A stretch of DNA of 6,928 bases, taken from JANXLS01 sp037129555 (GTDB taxonomy: Bacteria; Planctomycetota; SZUA-567; H5-PLA8). This document shows positions 1-6,757 of this stretch, piece after piece; within the stretch, counting starts at the first letter, position 1; each line of letters opens with the position of its first letter. A program made the translations under genes and the position numbers. The DNA lies in NCBI GenBank assembly GCA_037129555.1, contig JBAXUS010000273.1, forward strand, positions 1 through 6,928, in the 5' to 3' direction. The notes under the pieces are model-generated. The model ran no database searches and was not told where the DNA came from. It saw nothing but the letters and a program-made list of their open reading frames with translations.

Positions 1-1310
1 CAAAAAATCACCAGGCAATACCCCATGATCTCCTTCGCTTTCAGATTCATAATCCCCAAAAGCGGCAGCGCCCAAAACGGCTGGAACATGTTGCCGACCA
101 TGTTGCCGTACGCGACCGCCATGATCGTCTTCCCCGTGTCGGCTCCCAATGTTTTCGCCGCGCGCAACATCACCGGGCCTTCCACCGCCCATTCGCCGCC
201 GCCGCTCGGAATAAAAAGTTTCGACGAGACACTCGCGATGTACGTGAAGAACGGGAGCGTCTTCGCCGTCGCAAATTGGGTGAAAATCCCAGCGATATGT
301 TCGCCCAAACCCGATCCCAGCATCAGCCCCATGATCCCGCCGTAAAACGGAAATTGGATCACAATTCCCGCCGCACCTTTCATGCTCTGCCCCGCCGCTT
401 TCATGTACGCAACCGGCGATCCGTGCAGCACCAGCCCGAGAATCATGAACGTAAAGTTGACGATGTTGGGATTCAGATCGAAGCCTTTGGCGCGAAAATG
501 AGTGACCAGAACCACGACGCCGAGCAGTCCGACTGCCCACGACGACAGCGGCGACGCATCGATCATCCCAGCGAATGTTGAGCGGTCCAGCGGCACCGGA
601 GCAGGCTTGAGTTCCGAAATCGCACCGTCTGAAATCTCACTACAATTCTCGCTTTTCGGAGACATCGCGGCAACAAGAAACGGCACTATCAGCAGCAAGA
701 TTCCGCACGCCGTCAGATTCATCGGAGTCAAAACCGTCTGATTGAAACCGACAAGTCCGATCTGTTTTTCAAGAATATGTCCGGGCGAATTCACGACGAG
801 CGGAGCGCTGCCGGAAAGTCCGCCGTGCCAGATCAATTGAGCCGTGTACGCCGCTGCTCCGATCAGCGGATAATGGATTTTGACGCCGCGCCCCTTCGCT
901 TGAATCGCCACTTCGCGCGCCAGCAATGACGCGCAGACCAGCCCGAATCCCCAATGAATCCAGCCCAGCGCCATCGCAATAAATGAAATAAACGCGACCG
1001 CTCCGAAGCTCGTTTTTGGAATCGTCGCAAGCCGTTTCAATCCACGTTGAACCCACGGAGCCGCTGCCACCGCTTCGCCGGTGACGACAATCAAGACCAT
1101 CTGCATCGCGAATTCAAGCAGCGCCCAAAATCCGGATTTCACCGGTGCGTTCGTCGGTCCGTAAAACCACATCTGAACAAGATCGGCTTGCGAGTTGACT
1201 TGACGGGCAAGCAGAAAGGTGAGAGCTGTCAATACAATCGCGAGGATGAACGGATCGGGCATGAAGCGCCGGACAAAGGATTCGAAACGCAGACCGATTC
1301 GTTCGAGCAT
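1..1310 (-). CDS. atoE: Short-chain fatty acid transporter, AtoE family (3' end cut by window)
   Basis: This is an integral inner-membrane carrier of the AtoE/SCFA_trans family, proposed to take up short-chain fatty acids such as butyrate or acetoacetate. The frame is open for 436 codons from the ATG to the window edge. The Escherichia coli protein has about 440 residues, so only the last few to about twenty are missing. I translated it by hand. It begins MLERIGLRFESFVRRFMPDP, followed by a hydrophobic segment at residues 20-35, which is the usual family N-terminus. Many more membrane segments follow. The strongest family signature is near the end: PSGGGEWAVEGPVM (368-381), then a conserved stretch at about 397-436 with YGNMVGN, QPFWALPLLGI and the final MGYCL. 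An AGAGGA ribosome binding site lies 10 nt upstream of the ATG. The gene follows the glycosylase on the same strand across an 89-nt repeat-containing gap. No frameshift is seen. Family assignment is firm. The actual substrate is inferred from the family. Confidence 0.93.
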   Translation of the reverse strand, partial: MLERIGLRFESFVRRFMPDPFILAIVLTALTFLLARQVNSQADLVQMWFYGPTNAPVKSGFWALLEFAMQMVLIVVTGEAVAAAPWVQRGLKRLATIPKTSFGAVAFISFIAMALGWIHWGFGLVCASLLAREVAIQAKGRGVKIHYPLIGAAAYTAQLIWHGGLSGSAPLVVNSPGHILEKQIGLVGFNQTVLTPMNLTACGILLLIVPFLVAAMSPKSENCSEISDGAISELKPAPVPLDRSTFAGMIDASPLSSWAVGLLGVVVLVTHFRAKGFDLNPNIVNFTFMILGLVLHGSPVAYMKAAGQSMKGAAGIVIQFPFYGGIMGLMLGSGLGEHIAGIFTQFATAKTLPFFTYIASVSSKLFIPSGGGEWAVEGPVMLRAAKTLGADTGKTIMAVAYGNMVGNMFQPFWALPLLGIMNLKAKEIMGYCLVIF

Positions 1311-1320
1311 GATTCACGTA

Positions 1321-1326
1321 TCCTCT
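1321..1326 (-). promoter_or_regulatory. Ribosome binding site of the AtoE-family gene
   Basis: On the minus strand this reads AGAGGA, with a 10-nt spacer to the ATG at 1310. It supports that start over the later in-frame Met17. Confidence 0.7.
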
Positions 1327-1340
1327 TGAGCGAATAAAGT

Positions 1341-1387
1341 CTCTCGCAAAGGCGCGAAGACGCGAAGACGCAAAGAACGGCGAAGAC
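1341..1387. repeat. Octamer tandem repeat GCRAAGRC, left arm of an inverted pair
   Basis: The sequence holds consecutive 8-bp units: GCAAAGGC (1346-1353), GCGAAGAC (1354-1361), GCGAAGAC (1362-1369), GCAAAGAA (1370-1377), then after two bases GCGAAGAC (1380-1387). The array is preceded by CTCTC. It lies in the gap between the glycosylase stop codon (1400) and the AtoE ribosome binding site, and it faces an inverted copy at 1411-1439. In RNA the two arms could pair imperfectly around a roughly 23-30-nt loop. I recall octamer repeats of this kind as common in intergenic DNA of environmental bacteria, but I cannot verify that here. Confidence 0.75.
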
Positions 1388-1399
1388 TTTTCTACTTTC

Positions 1400-2077
1400 T
1401 TACTCTTCTTTTCGTTGCGCCTTTGCGTCTTTGCGAGCGTTTTTGAGCGGCTGCCATGCCGGGTGTTTTCCGATCAATTTCAGCGCCTTTGCCAACAGCG
1501 TTTTCCCCGGTTCCATCTTGAACCATGTAGACGCACCGGACGGATGCGGAATAGGGATCATGTCGCACGTGTGGCCGAACGCCGTCATGCGGAATTGCTG
1601 GCCGATGATGTCGGCGAGCAGTGCTTTGGGAAAGAAGCGTTCAATCGCAAGACGTCCCACCGGAATAATCAAATCCGGCTGCATCATCGTGATCTCGCGT
1701 TCCATCCAGCCCTTACAATTTTCGACTTCCTCGGGCGCTGGAACGCGGTCGCCCCCACCCTTCGCTTTGCCCGGAAAGCAGCGGCACACCGCGCCCATAA
1801 ACACATGCTCGCGAAATGTTTTTTCGTCCACGCCTTCCGTTTCAAACCACTTAAACAACATTTTTCCAGCAGTCCAAGCGAACGGCTTTCCAAAGCGGCC
1901 TTCGTGCGGACCGGGAGCTTGCCCACACAGGTAAATCTTCGTCATGACCGGGTGATGAGTGACCACCGGCCCGATCATGTTCGGGCATTTTTTACACGCC
2001 AAGACTTCGGCCACGTGCGCGGCGATATCTATGTGAGGTTTGCGTTTCAACGTGTTTTTTCCTCTCGCAAAGACCAT
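1400..2077 (-). CDS. Uracil-DNA glycosylase superfamily protein with a probable 4Fe-4S cluster
   Basis: This is a predicted cytosolic base-excision repair enzyme of 225 residues, in the usual size range for Fe-S families 4 and 5. Motif A is GQAPGPHEGRFGKPF (52-66). Family 4 has GEAPG here, so Gln53 replaces the usual Glu. Motif B is HPSGAS (178-183), nearer the HPS of family 5 and SMUG-like enzymes than the HPA of family 4. The likely cluster ligands are Cys28 and Cys31 (CKKC), Cys98 or Cys100 in AVCRCFPG, and Cys121 in EEVENCKGW. The segment LIIPVGRLAIERFF (136-149) is also typical of the superfamily. The C-terminal tail from about residue 213 is encoded by repeat DNA. The start is uncertain. 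The ATG at 2077 has no ribosome binding site and its upstream side lies in a hairpin arm. TTG at 2050 (residue 10) has GAGAGG at a 10-nt spacing. Superfamily membership is firm. Subfamily and substrate range are not. Confidence 0.9.
   Translation of the reverse strand: MVFARGKNTLKRKPHIDIAAHVAEVLACKKCPNMIGPVVTHHPVMTKIYLCGQAPGPHEGRFGKPFAWTAGKMLFKWFETEGVDEKTFREHVFMGAVCRCFPGKAKGGGDRVPAPEEVENCKGWMEREITMMQPDLIIPVGRLAIERFFPKALLADIIGQQFRMTAFGHTCDMIPIPHPSGASTWFKMEPGKTLLAKALKLIGKHPAWQPLKNARKDAKAQRKEE
1411..1439. repeat. Octamer repeat, right arm (inverted), inside the glycosylase 3' end
   Basis: Read on the minus strand this contains GCAAAGAC, GCAAAGGC and GCAAC, preceded by CTC. It is the inverse of the array at 1341-1387. 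It is translated as part of the C-terminus of the glycosylase (NARKDAKAQRKEE, with the stop at 1400-1402). The protein's charged tail therefore appears to come from repeat DNA rather than from the enzyme fold. Confidence 0.75.
2061..2066 (-). promoter_or_regulatory. Possible ribosome binding site favouring a TTG start at 2050
   Basis: The minus strand reads GAGAGG here, 10 nt before TTG at 2050 (in frame, residue 10 of the longer glycosylase form). The ATG at 2077 has only GCTCTTGAA upstream, within a hairpin arm. The GAGAGG is itself part of a CTCTCGCAA repeat element, so the match could be fortuitous. Confidence 0.4.
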
Positions 2078-2155
2078 TTCAAGAGCCGCGCACGTTAGTA
2101 AGCGGCATTCCCCACATTGCCGCTTACTAACGTGTGCGGCTCTTTGTTGCGAGAG
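2062..2155. repeat. Large inverted repeat made of two facing palindromic units
   Basis: The arms 2081-2107 and 2118-2144 are complementary at 26 of 27 positions around the 10-nt loop TTCCCCACAT. A further outer pairing, CTCTCGCAA (2062-2070) with TTGCGAGAG (2147-2155), is perfect across unequal internal gaps of 10 and 2 nt. Each arm contains a 22-nt unit that is itself palindromic at its ends: GCCGC, 12 nt, GCGGC (2085-2106 and 2119-2140). The structure fills the gap between the stop codon of the PA14 gene (2164-2166) and the glycosylase start. No T-run follows on either strand, so it is not a classical intrinsic terminator. It could still insulate transcripts, stabilise a 3' end or mask the downstream start. 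Confidence 0.88.
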
Positions 2156-2163
2156 ACCCTTGC

Positions 2164-4722
2164 TTAGATCCGCGAGAGAATCAATTGAACAATATCATTG
2201 ATCGAAGCTGCATTGGGAACAGCTCCGATGATGTCGCCGGATTCGCCATCGGGCACAAAGCGCTTCGTCCAATTAGGGTCAACCGTCCACACGTGATGGA
2301 GATTAATTCCGTTGACGTGATGCTGCTTGACGACGTTATCAACGCGCTCCTGATAAGGCTCGCACTGCCGTTCGCGCCACGGCTCTGGGATGGCTCCGAC
2401 AACGATGATGTGAGTCGTGCCGCCGGCATTCAAGCGCGCGATCAGTGTGTCGAGTGCGCGTTCAAATGTGTGCAGCGGCGTTTGGCGGGAGACGTCACCG
2501 GTGCCTAAATTGACGACCGCAACTTTCGGTAGTTTTCGATTGGGCTGAGCCGCGACGAAGGCATCCAAATCGGCGAGCATGCGCAGCAGTGGACGATAGC
2601 GGTGCGGTCCGGCCACTTCGATCGCCTTCCATTTAATCCCCGGTTTAGCTTTCGCGAGTGCTGCGGAAAGGCCGCTGGTCGGACTGTTGTCTTGCGCGGA
2701 CGGTATACCTTCAACCAGCGTGTCGCCGATGAACAGCGCTTCGCTCGCGCTGCTGACGGTGCCGAGTCGATCCAATGGTTGCAGTCGGCGGTGCGACGCG
2801 TCGTCTTCGTGTGGGACGAGGATCACAACGCGCTGCGTCTCAGTTGCACCCGTCGGCTGGAACGCAATGTCGGCTCCATTCATAACGAGTTTGCCCGGCC
2901 ATGTCGGCGCTTGAGCATGCAGCAGTCGGAAGTTCTCCTGTTGGCATTCCAACCCGCCGACGTTGAGTCGGAGCGTCATTTCGGACGTGCCGGCCAGCGC
3001 CTGATTCAGATTCACCGGAAACGAGACGCGGATCTTGCGGCGTTCGCTTTCGTCAGGCGTGGCGGCTAAAGGTGCCGTGGCCGGTTGCGATGACGTCGTT
3101 GCAGTCCCAGGATTCGTCTGACTAAAATAAAGCGAGAACTCACCCATTGGGCGCGGCGACGGCGGAAGAAGTTCCCACCCAATTACGTCGCTGACGTCGA
3201 AGCGCGATTTGTGAACGATGACCGGTTTGGGCGTCAACACCGTCTCGACGTGAATGTGGCCAGTTTCATTTGGGTACAAAAATTCAGGCGTGGATTTGAC
3301 GAGTAATTCAGCTTCCAAGTCCATGACTTCACGCTCGACTTGCTCCTTCAATCCGGATTTAAGCGACGGCCACAACGCGACGCGAGCGCCGCCCGCGCTG
3401 CCTTCAATTTTGAATTCAACAGGCGTTCCGGCAAGCACCCACGTTGCCACATTTGTTTGTCCAGTCTGGCCAACACATTCAACCATTCCGGCAGCATTGA
3501 TGTGCAGTCGGGACATCGCTGTAGCGTTCACGGTCCGAGCGCTGACCAACACCCATTCGCGCGCAGAGCTGTCCCCTTTTTGATTCGCGACTCGCACGTG
3601 TCCCAGTGTTTCAAGATGCACAAACGGAGCCGCCACGTTCGGAGCGCTTTCGCTTCCGACCACGGTGCCGGGAAGATATTTTACGAACGCGAGCGGTGGG
3701 ACGCACATCAATCCCGACGCAAACGGCGGCTGCCAATGCAAGCGAATACCAAAGCGACGCAAGTCCTGGTTCGTCCGTTTCGCGCCCACTTCAGCCGGCG
3801 GATTGGCTTCGGCGTAATACACGACGACGCGGTGAACGCCTTCAGTCAGATCGATGGTTTTGTTAAGTGCAAACGCGTCACGGTGCTCGTCCGGCATTTC
3901 ACCGGCGATGACTGAGACGCCGTCGATGACCAGATGCGCCGCTCCAGGCGTGTCGATGGCGAACTTGTATTTTCCTGAAACCGGGCAGCGCAAAAAGCCC
4001 TCATACAGTGCGCAGTAGTTGGCCGGATTGTGCACGTCAGCTGTCGATTTGATCAAATCAAACACCGAGTATTTGATGCCAAAATAGGGGCATTCCGGGT
4101 CATCAATATTAGGCTGAAATCCGATGCGCGATTCGATGCCGGTGCCGTTTGGCGGAGGCGGGAGCATAGTTGCGCCTTGCTCTTCAAGCTGCTGAAATCG
4201 CTTCAACGTAAGCGGCGTTCCCGGCGCAGCTTTGAAGTCCGCCCCGGCGGAAACGCCTCTCAAATGGACCTGCATCGGCACCGGTCGAAGACTCTGAATA
4301 CTGACCTCGCTGGGCACTTTACTGGCGGAGGTATAGAGACAGAATCGGCGCAAGCCCGGATAAGTAGAGAACACAATTTCCGAGTCACTGCCGCCGGGAA
4401 TGGCACGGCTAAGTATAGGCTGGAGAACACCGTCTTCGCCGACCAACGCAACCGCTTCCGGACGCGCGACCGCACCTTCGCCGGTGCGTTTCAAAGGCAG
4501 GGTCACGCTGGCGAACATGGCGTCTGCATGCAGCCCAATATTGCCGGCCTCGCCAGGCGCTTCAACTTTTATGAAATAGCGTTGCGTGTAATCCGCGTAT
4601 TTCCATGCTTTCAATTTTTCGGGCGCGTCCGGCGCACCTTCGCCTGCCGTTACAGAAAGCCACACAGAGAATCCGAGCACTGCGAGCGACCAACGTGCGA
4701 TAAGTAAACGGCGTTTTAACAT
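2164..4722 (-). CDS. Large secreted protein with PA14-like and degenerate SGNH-hydrolase-like domains
   Basis: This is a predicted exported protein of 852 residues from the ATG at 4722. Residues 1 to about 26 look like a signal peptide: KRR, then a hydrophobic core (LAVLGFSVWLSVTA). Residues about 201-333 resemble a PA14 domain, a beta module that often binds sugars, with YEGFLRCPVSGKYKF, AAHLVIDG and GVHRVVVYY. Residues 334-630 look beta-rich and include a Thr/Ala/Pro-rich linker near 536-558; I do not recognise a family there. Residues about 661-852 resemble an SGNH/GDSL hydrolase. The nucleophile block reads FIGDTLVEG, the third block NLGTGD, and the last block GAVPNAA where DGxHPNA is usual. 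Ser, Asn, Asp and His are thus all apparently replaced. A 27-codon longer frame from TTG at 4803 overlaps the upstream stop, but its first codons are repeat DNA and it would bury the signal peptide. Function is unknown. Binding or modification of an envelope polysaccharide made by its neighbour is inference. Confidence 0.85.
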   Translation of the reverse strand: MLKRRLLIARWSLAVLGFSVWLSVTAGEGAPDAPEKLKAWKYADYTQRYFIKVEAPGEAGNIGLHADAMFASVTLPLKRTGEGAVARPEAVALVGEDGVLQPILSRAIPGGSDSEIVFSTYPGLRRFCLYTSASKVPSEVSIQSLRPVPMQVHLRGVSAGADFKAAPGTPLTLKRFQQLEEQGATMLPPPPNGTGIESRIGFQPNIDDPECPYFGIKYSVFDLIKSTADVHNPANYCALYEGFLRCPVSGKYKFAIDTPGAAHLVIDGVSVIAGEMPDEHRDAFALNKTIDLTEGVHRVVVYYAEANPPAEVGAKRTNQDLRRFGIRLHWQPPFASGLMCVPPLAFVKYLPGTVVGSESAPNVAAPFVHLETLGHVRVANQKGDSSAREWVLVSARTVNATAMSRLHINAAGMVECVGQTGQTNVATWVLAGTPVEFKIEGSAGGARVALWPSLKSGLKEQVEREVMDLEAELLVKSTPEFLYPNETGHIHVETVLTPKPVIVHKSRFDVSDVIGWELLPPSPRPMGEFSLYFSQTNPGTATTSSQPATAPLAATPDESERRKIRVSFPVNLNQALAGTSEMTLRLNVGGLECQQENFRLLHAQAPTWPGKLVMNGADIAFQPTGATETQRVVILVPHEDDASHRRLQPLDRLGTVSSASEALFIGDTLVEGIPSAQDNSPTSGLSAALAKAKPGIKWKAIEVAGPHRYRPLLRMLADLDAFVAAQPNRKLPKVAVVNLGTGDVSRQTPLHTFERALDTLIARLNAGGTTHIIVVGAIPEPWRERQCEPYQERVDNVVKQHHVNGINLHHVWTVDPNWTKRFVPDGESGDIIGAVPNAASINDIVQLILSRI

Positions 4723-4766
4723 GGAATCCAATGCCTTGCGTTTGATACGAAATAAGTATGTCCAAT

Positions 4767-4788
4767 ACCGCTTAATCACGTGCGCGGC
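4767..4788. repeat. Solo third copy of the palindromic unit
   Basis: This 22-nt unit reads ACCGC, 12 nt, GCGGC. Its core TTAATCACGTGC compares with TTACTAACGTGT and TTACTAACGTGC in the two copies at 2085-2140. The similarity continues through CTTTT after the unit (CTCTT in the other copy). It lies in the 77-nt spacer between the glycosyltransferase stop and the ATG at 4722. A partner facing it is not seen, so it could form only a short 4-5 bp stem. Confidence 0.7.
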
Positions 4789-4799
4789 TTTTGAGTCCT

Positions 4800-6749
4800 T
4801 CAACCAACGTCCGGCGCTCTTACTTCTTCTGAAGCTCCATTTCCAGCTACGGGCGCATTGCTCACAGGGGATTCAGACAAAGCGGTGGCTTTGGGCTCAG
4901 TTTCAGGTGCTTCATGCGTCAATCCGTGCGTCGTCTTTTCCCAGTACCACGGGTTCGTGAACAATTGGAAGAACCCTTTCAGCGCTGCGACTGAAATCAA
5001 GATCCAATAGAAAGGCATCAGGAGCGCATACGGGAACAGCCGCCAGAGGTTGCGCTTGCCGCAGGAGATCAGTCCCATCAACACGATCAGAATGTTGCCG
5101 AAGAAAAGCATCAGCCCGATGGGGTAAAAAATCTGCGAGATCAACGACCACGTGTCGATCGCGTTCAAGCGGTCCACCATCACGGCGTACGTGAATTTGC
5201 CGCTGATGAAGCTGCCCAGCGTGTTGTACAAATGCACTCCGCTGTAGTTGCTATCGACGACATTTTCGTGCCACAATTCCCACGTCGCAAGTGTGTCGCG
5301 AACCGTCGAACTTTCGCCCCAGGGCATATTGCCAATCGAGCCGGGCAGAACCGTCGCGATTTCGTGGCGAAGCAGATACAACGCGGTCATGGCCCAGAAG
5401 ACGACGTTCAGCAGCAGCATCGCAGAGAGTCCGCCGACCGTAAACCGGAAGGTCAGCGATTTCCAAACTCCCAGTTGTCCGCCGATCCCGGCACTGCGCG
5501 CTTTGAATCGGTTGGCGAGCGACACCAGTCCAGAAATCAACGCAGCGAGTCCCAACACAGGCAACAAAATTTGAATCACATTGATCGCCACGCCATGCTT
5601 ATCAACCAAGTTCGGATCGCGACGAAATTGCTGAACGAAGACAAACAGATACGCACAGAAGAGCGCCATGCCAACGGCCGGAAGCCACGCGTCGCGCGTA
5701 TGAACGAGATGCGATTGAAAGTACCCTTTGACCCAGCGGCTGCGCTGCCGGATCCAATTGTACGTGTCGCTGTTCGCTTCTTCCCACGTCGTCGAATCGA
5801 GAATTTCAGTCGAGCGCCCTTGCCGCGCGAGGCGAATTCCCAGATCGCAGTCTTCCGTCACGTTGAACGAATCCCAACCCCCGAGCTGCTTCAACACGTC
5901 CGTCTTGAAATGATTCGATGTCCCGCCCAACGGAATCGGCGTCCGGGCAATATGCAGCCCCGGCAAAAACAGATCGAACCACGTCGTGTATTCAAGCGTG
6001 AAGAAACCCGTCAACCAATTCTGGTCGGCGTTAAAATAATTGAGCTTCGCTTGCAGACAGACGACCGAGTCCTTCTTCTCAGCTTCAAGCTTGCGGAAAA
6101 CGACGACGGCCTTTTTGAGCTGGTCAGGTTCGGGTTTGTCTTCAGCGTCAAAGATCACCAGATATTTTCCGCGCGCAGTCTCCAAGCCCCAATTGCAAGC
6201 GCGCGGCTTCGTGCGCGGCTGGCCCTTTGGAACGGACGGAGCGATCACCACTTCAACGCACGGCGGCAGCGTATGAATCACGTCTTCGATCTTCTTGCGC
6301 GTCGGAGCATCGTCTTCTTCGAGCAGCAATTTCACGTCAAGTTTATCCAGCGGATAATCGAGGCTCGTCACGGTGCGCGCGATCTTCTGCGCGATCTCGG
6401 GCTCCTTATACATCGGAACGAGGATCGTATAAATGGGCAAGTCCTCGTCCTTCAACGCAGCAAGGTCTTCGGCACTGACTTTATGTTCGCTGGTCTTGAA
6501 CAGCGCGAGCAGAACGCTGATCATGCGCAACGCCACCACGCCGCCGTAGAACGCGCAGAGGGCGAACGTCAGCGCGGCGAACGCGATCTTCCAATCGAGG
6601 ATGAACGCGATCAATAGCACTGCGGGACAGAGCACAAAATAAAAGAACGCCTGCCGCCGGTTGAATTGCTTCGCCGCGCATTCGTCCTTGTAACGCGTAA
6701 AGAATTCACGCGTGTGTTTGTCGGTAATTTCCTCAGCCGTAAGCTTAAT
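4800..6749 (-). CDS. Membrane family 2 glycosyltransferase, cellulose-synthase-like, with rare ATT start
   Basis: This is a processive-type GT2 enzyme, 649 residues from the ATT at 6749. It is expected to polymerise or transfer a sugar from a nucleotide donor at the cytoplasmic face and perhaps extrude the product. The N-terminus is cytoplasmic (KLTAEEITDKHTREFF). Two membrane segments follow at about 31-53 and 55-84. The catalytic domain spans about 105-350. Its motifs are EEDD (144-147), FDAED (200-204), the acceptor-site TED (298-300), and QRSRW (335-339, the QxxRW motif). GGTSNHF (about 275-281) is also typical. Several more membrane segments follow, with a loop of roughly 75 residues at about 460-535 between two of them. 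PWYWEKTTHGL (600-610) and a Pro/Ala/Glu-rich tail end the protein. No PilZ domain is present. The next possible start, GTG at 6635, lies inside the first membrane segment and has no good ribosome binding site. ATT at 6749 has GGAGG 8 nt upstream, and an in-frame stop lies just above it. The donor sugar and polymer are unknown. Confidence 0.92.
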   Translation of the reverse strand: MKLTAEEITDKHTREFFTRYKDECAAKQFNRRQAFFYFVLCPAVLLIAFILDWKIAFAALTFALCAFYGGVVALRMISVLLALFKTSEHKVSAEDLAALKDEDLPIYTILVPMYKEPEIAQKIARTVTSLDYPLDKLDVKLLLEEDDAPTRKKIEDVIHTLPPCVEVVIAPSVPKGQPRTKPRACNWGLETARGKYLVIFDAEDKPEPDQLKKAVVVFRKLEAEKKDSVVCLQAKLNYFNADQNWLTGFFTLEYTTWFDLFLPGLHIARTPIPLGGTSNHFKTDVLKQLGGWDSFNVTEDCDLGIRLARQGRSTEILDSTTWEEANSDTYNWIRQRSRWVKGYFQSHLVHTRDAWLPAVGMALFCAYLFVFVQQFRRDPNLVDKHGVAINVIQILLPVLGLAALISGLVSLANRFKARSAGIGGQLGVWKSLTFRFTVGGLSAMLLLNVVFWAMTALYLLRHEIATVLPGSIGNMPWGESSTVRDTLATWELWHENVVDSNYSGVHLYNTLGSFISGKFTYAVMVDRLNAIDTWSLISQIFYPIGLMLFFGNILIVLMGLISCGKRNLWRLFPYALLMPFYWILISVAALKGFFQLFTNPWYWEKTTHGLTHEAPETEPKATALSESPVSNAPVAGNGASEEVRAPDVG

Positions 6750-6757
6750 GGGTCGAA

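Noticed and set aside
25..1337. Several short frames on both strands across the AtoE region
   Set aside because: The only frame with family motifs over its full length is the minus-strand frame from 1310 to the window edge. The rest are shadows.
2013..2024. Possible fourth copy of the palindromic unit (CACGTGCGCGGC) inside the glycosylase gene
   Set aside because: Only the ACGTGCGCGGC half matches. The other end of the palindrome is absent, and the codons (Ala-Ala-His-Val) fit the protein, so chance is the simpler explanation.
1415..2098. Plus-strand frame of 227 codons opposite the glycosylase
   Set aside because: It is antisense to a protein with clear uracil-DNA-glycosylase motifs, has no domain of its own and shows biased Arg/His/Phe composition.
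2081..2144. Rho-independent terminator
   Set aside because: The stem is strong, but no T-run follows it on either strand. I keep it as a repeat-derived hairpin of unknown role.
5232..6617. Long open frame on the plus strand (461 codons) opposite the glycosyltransferase
   Set aside because: It is rich in Arg, His and Gln with no recognisable domain, and it lies exactly antisense to a gene with complete GT2 motifs. It is a mirror frame of that gene's codon pattern.
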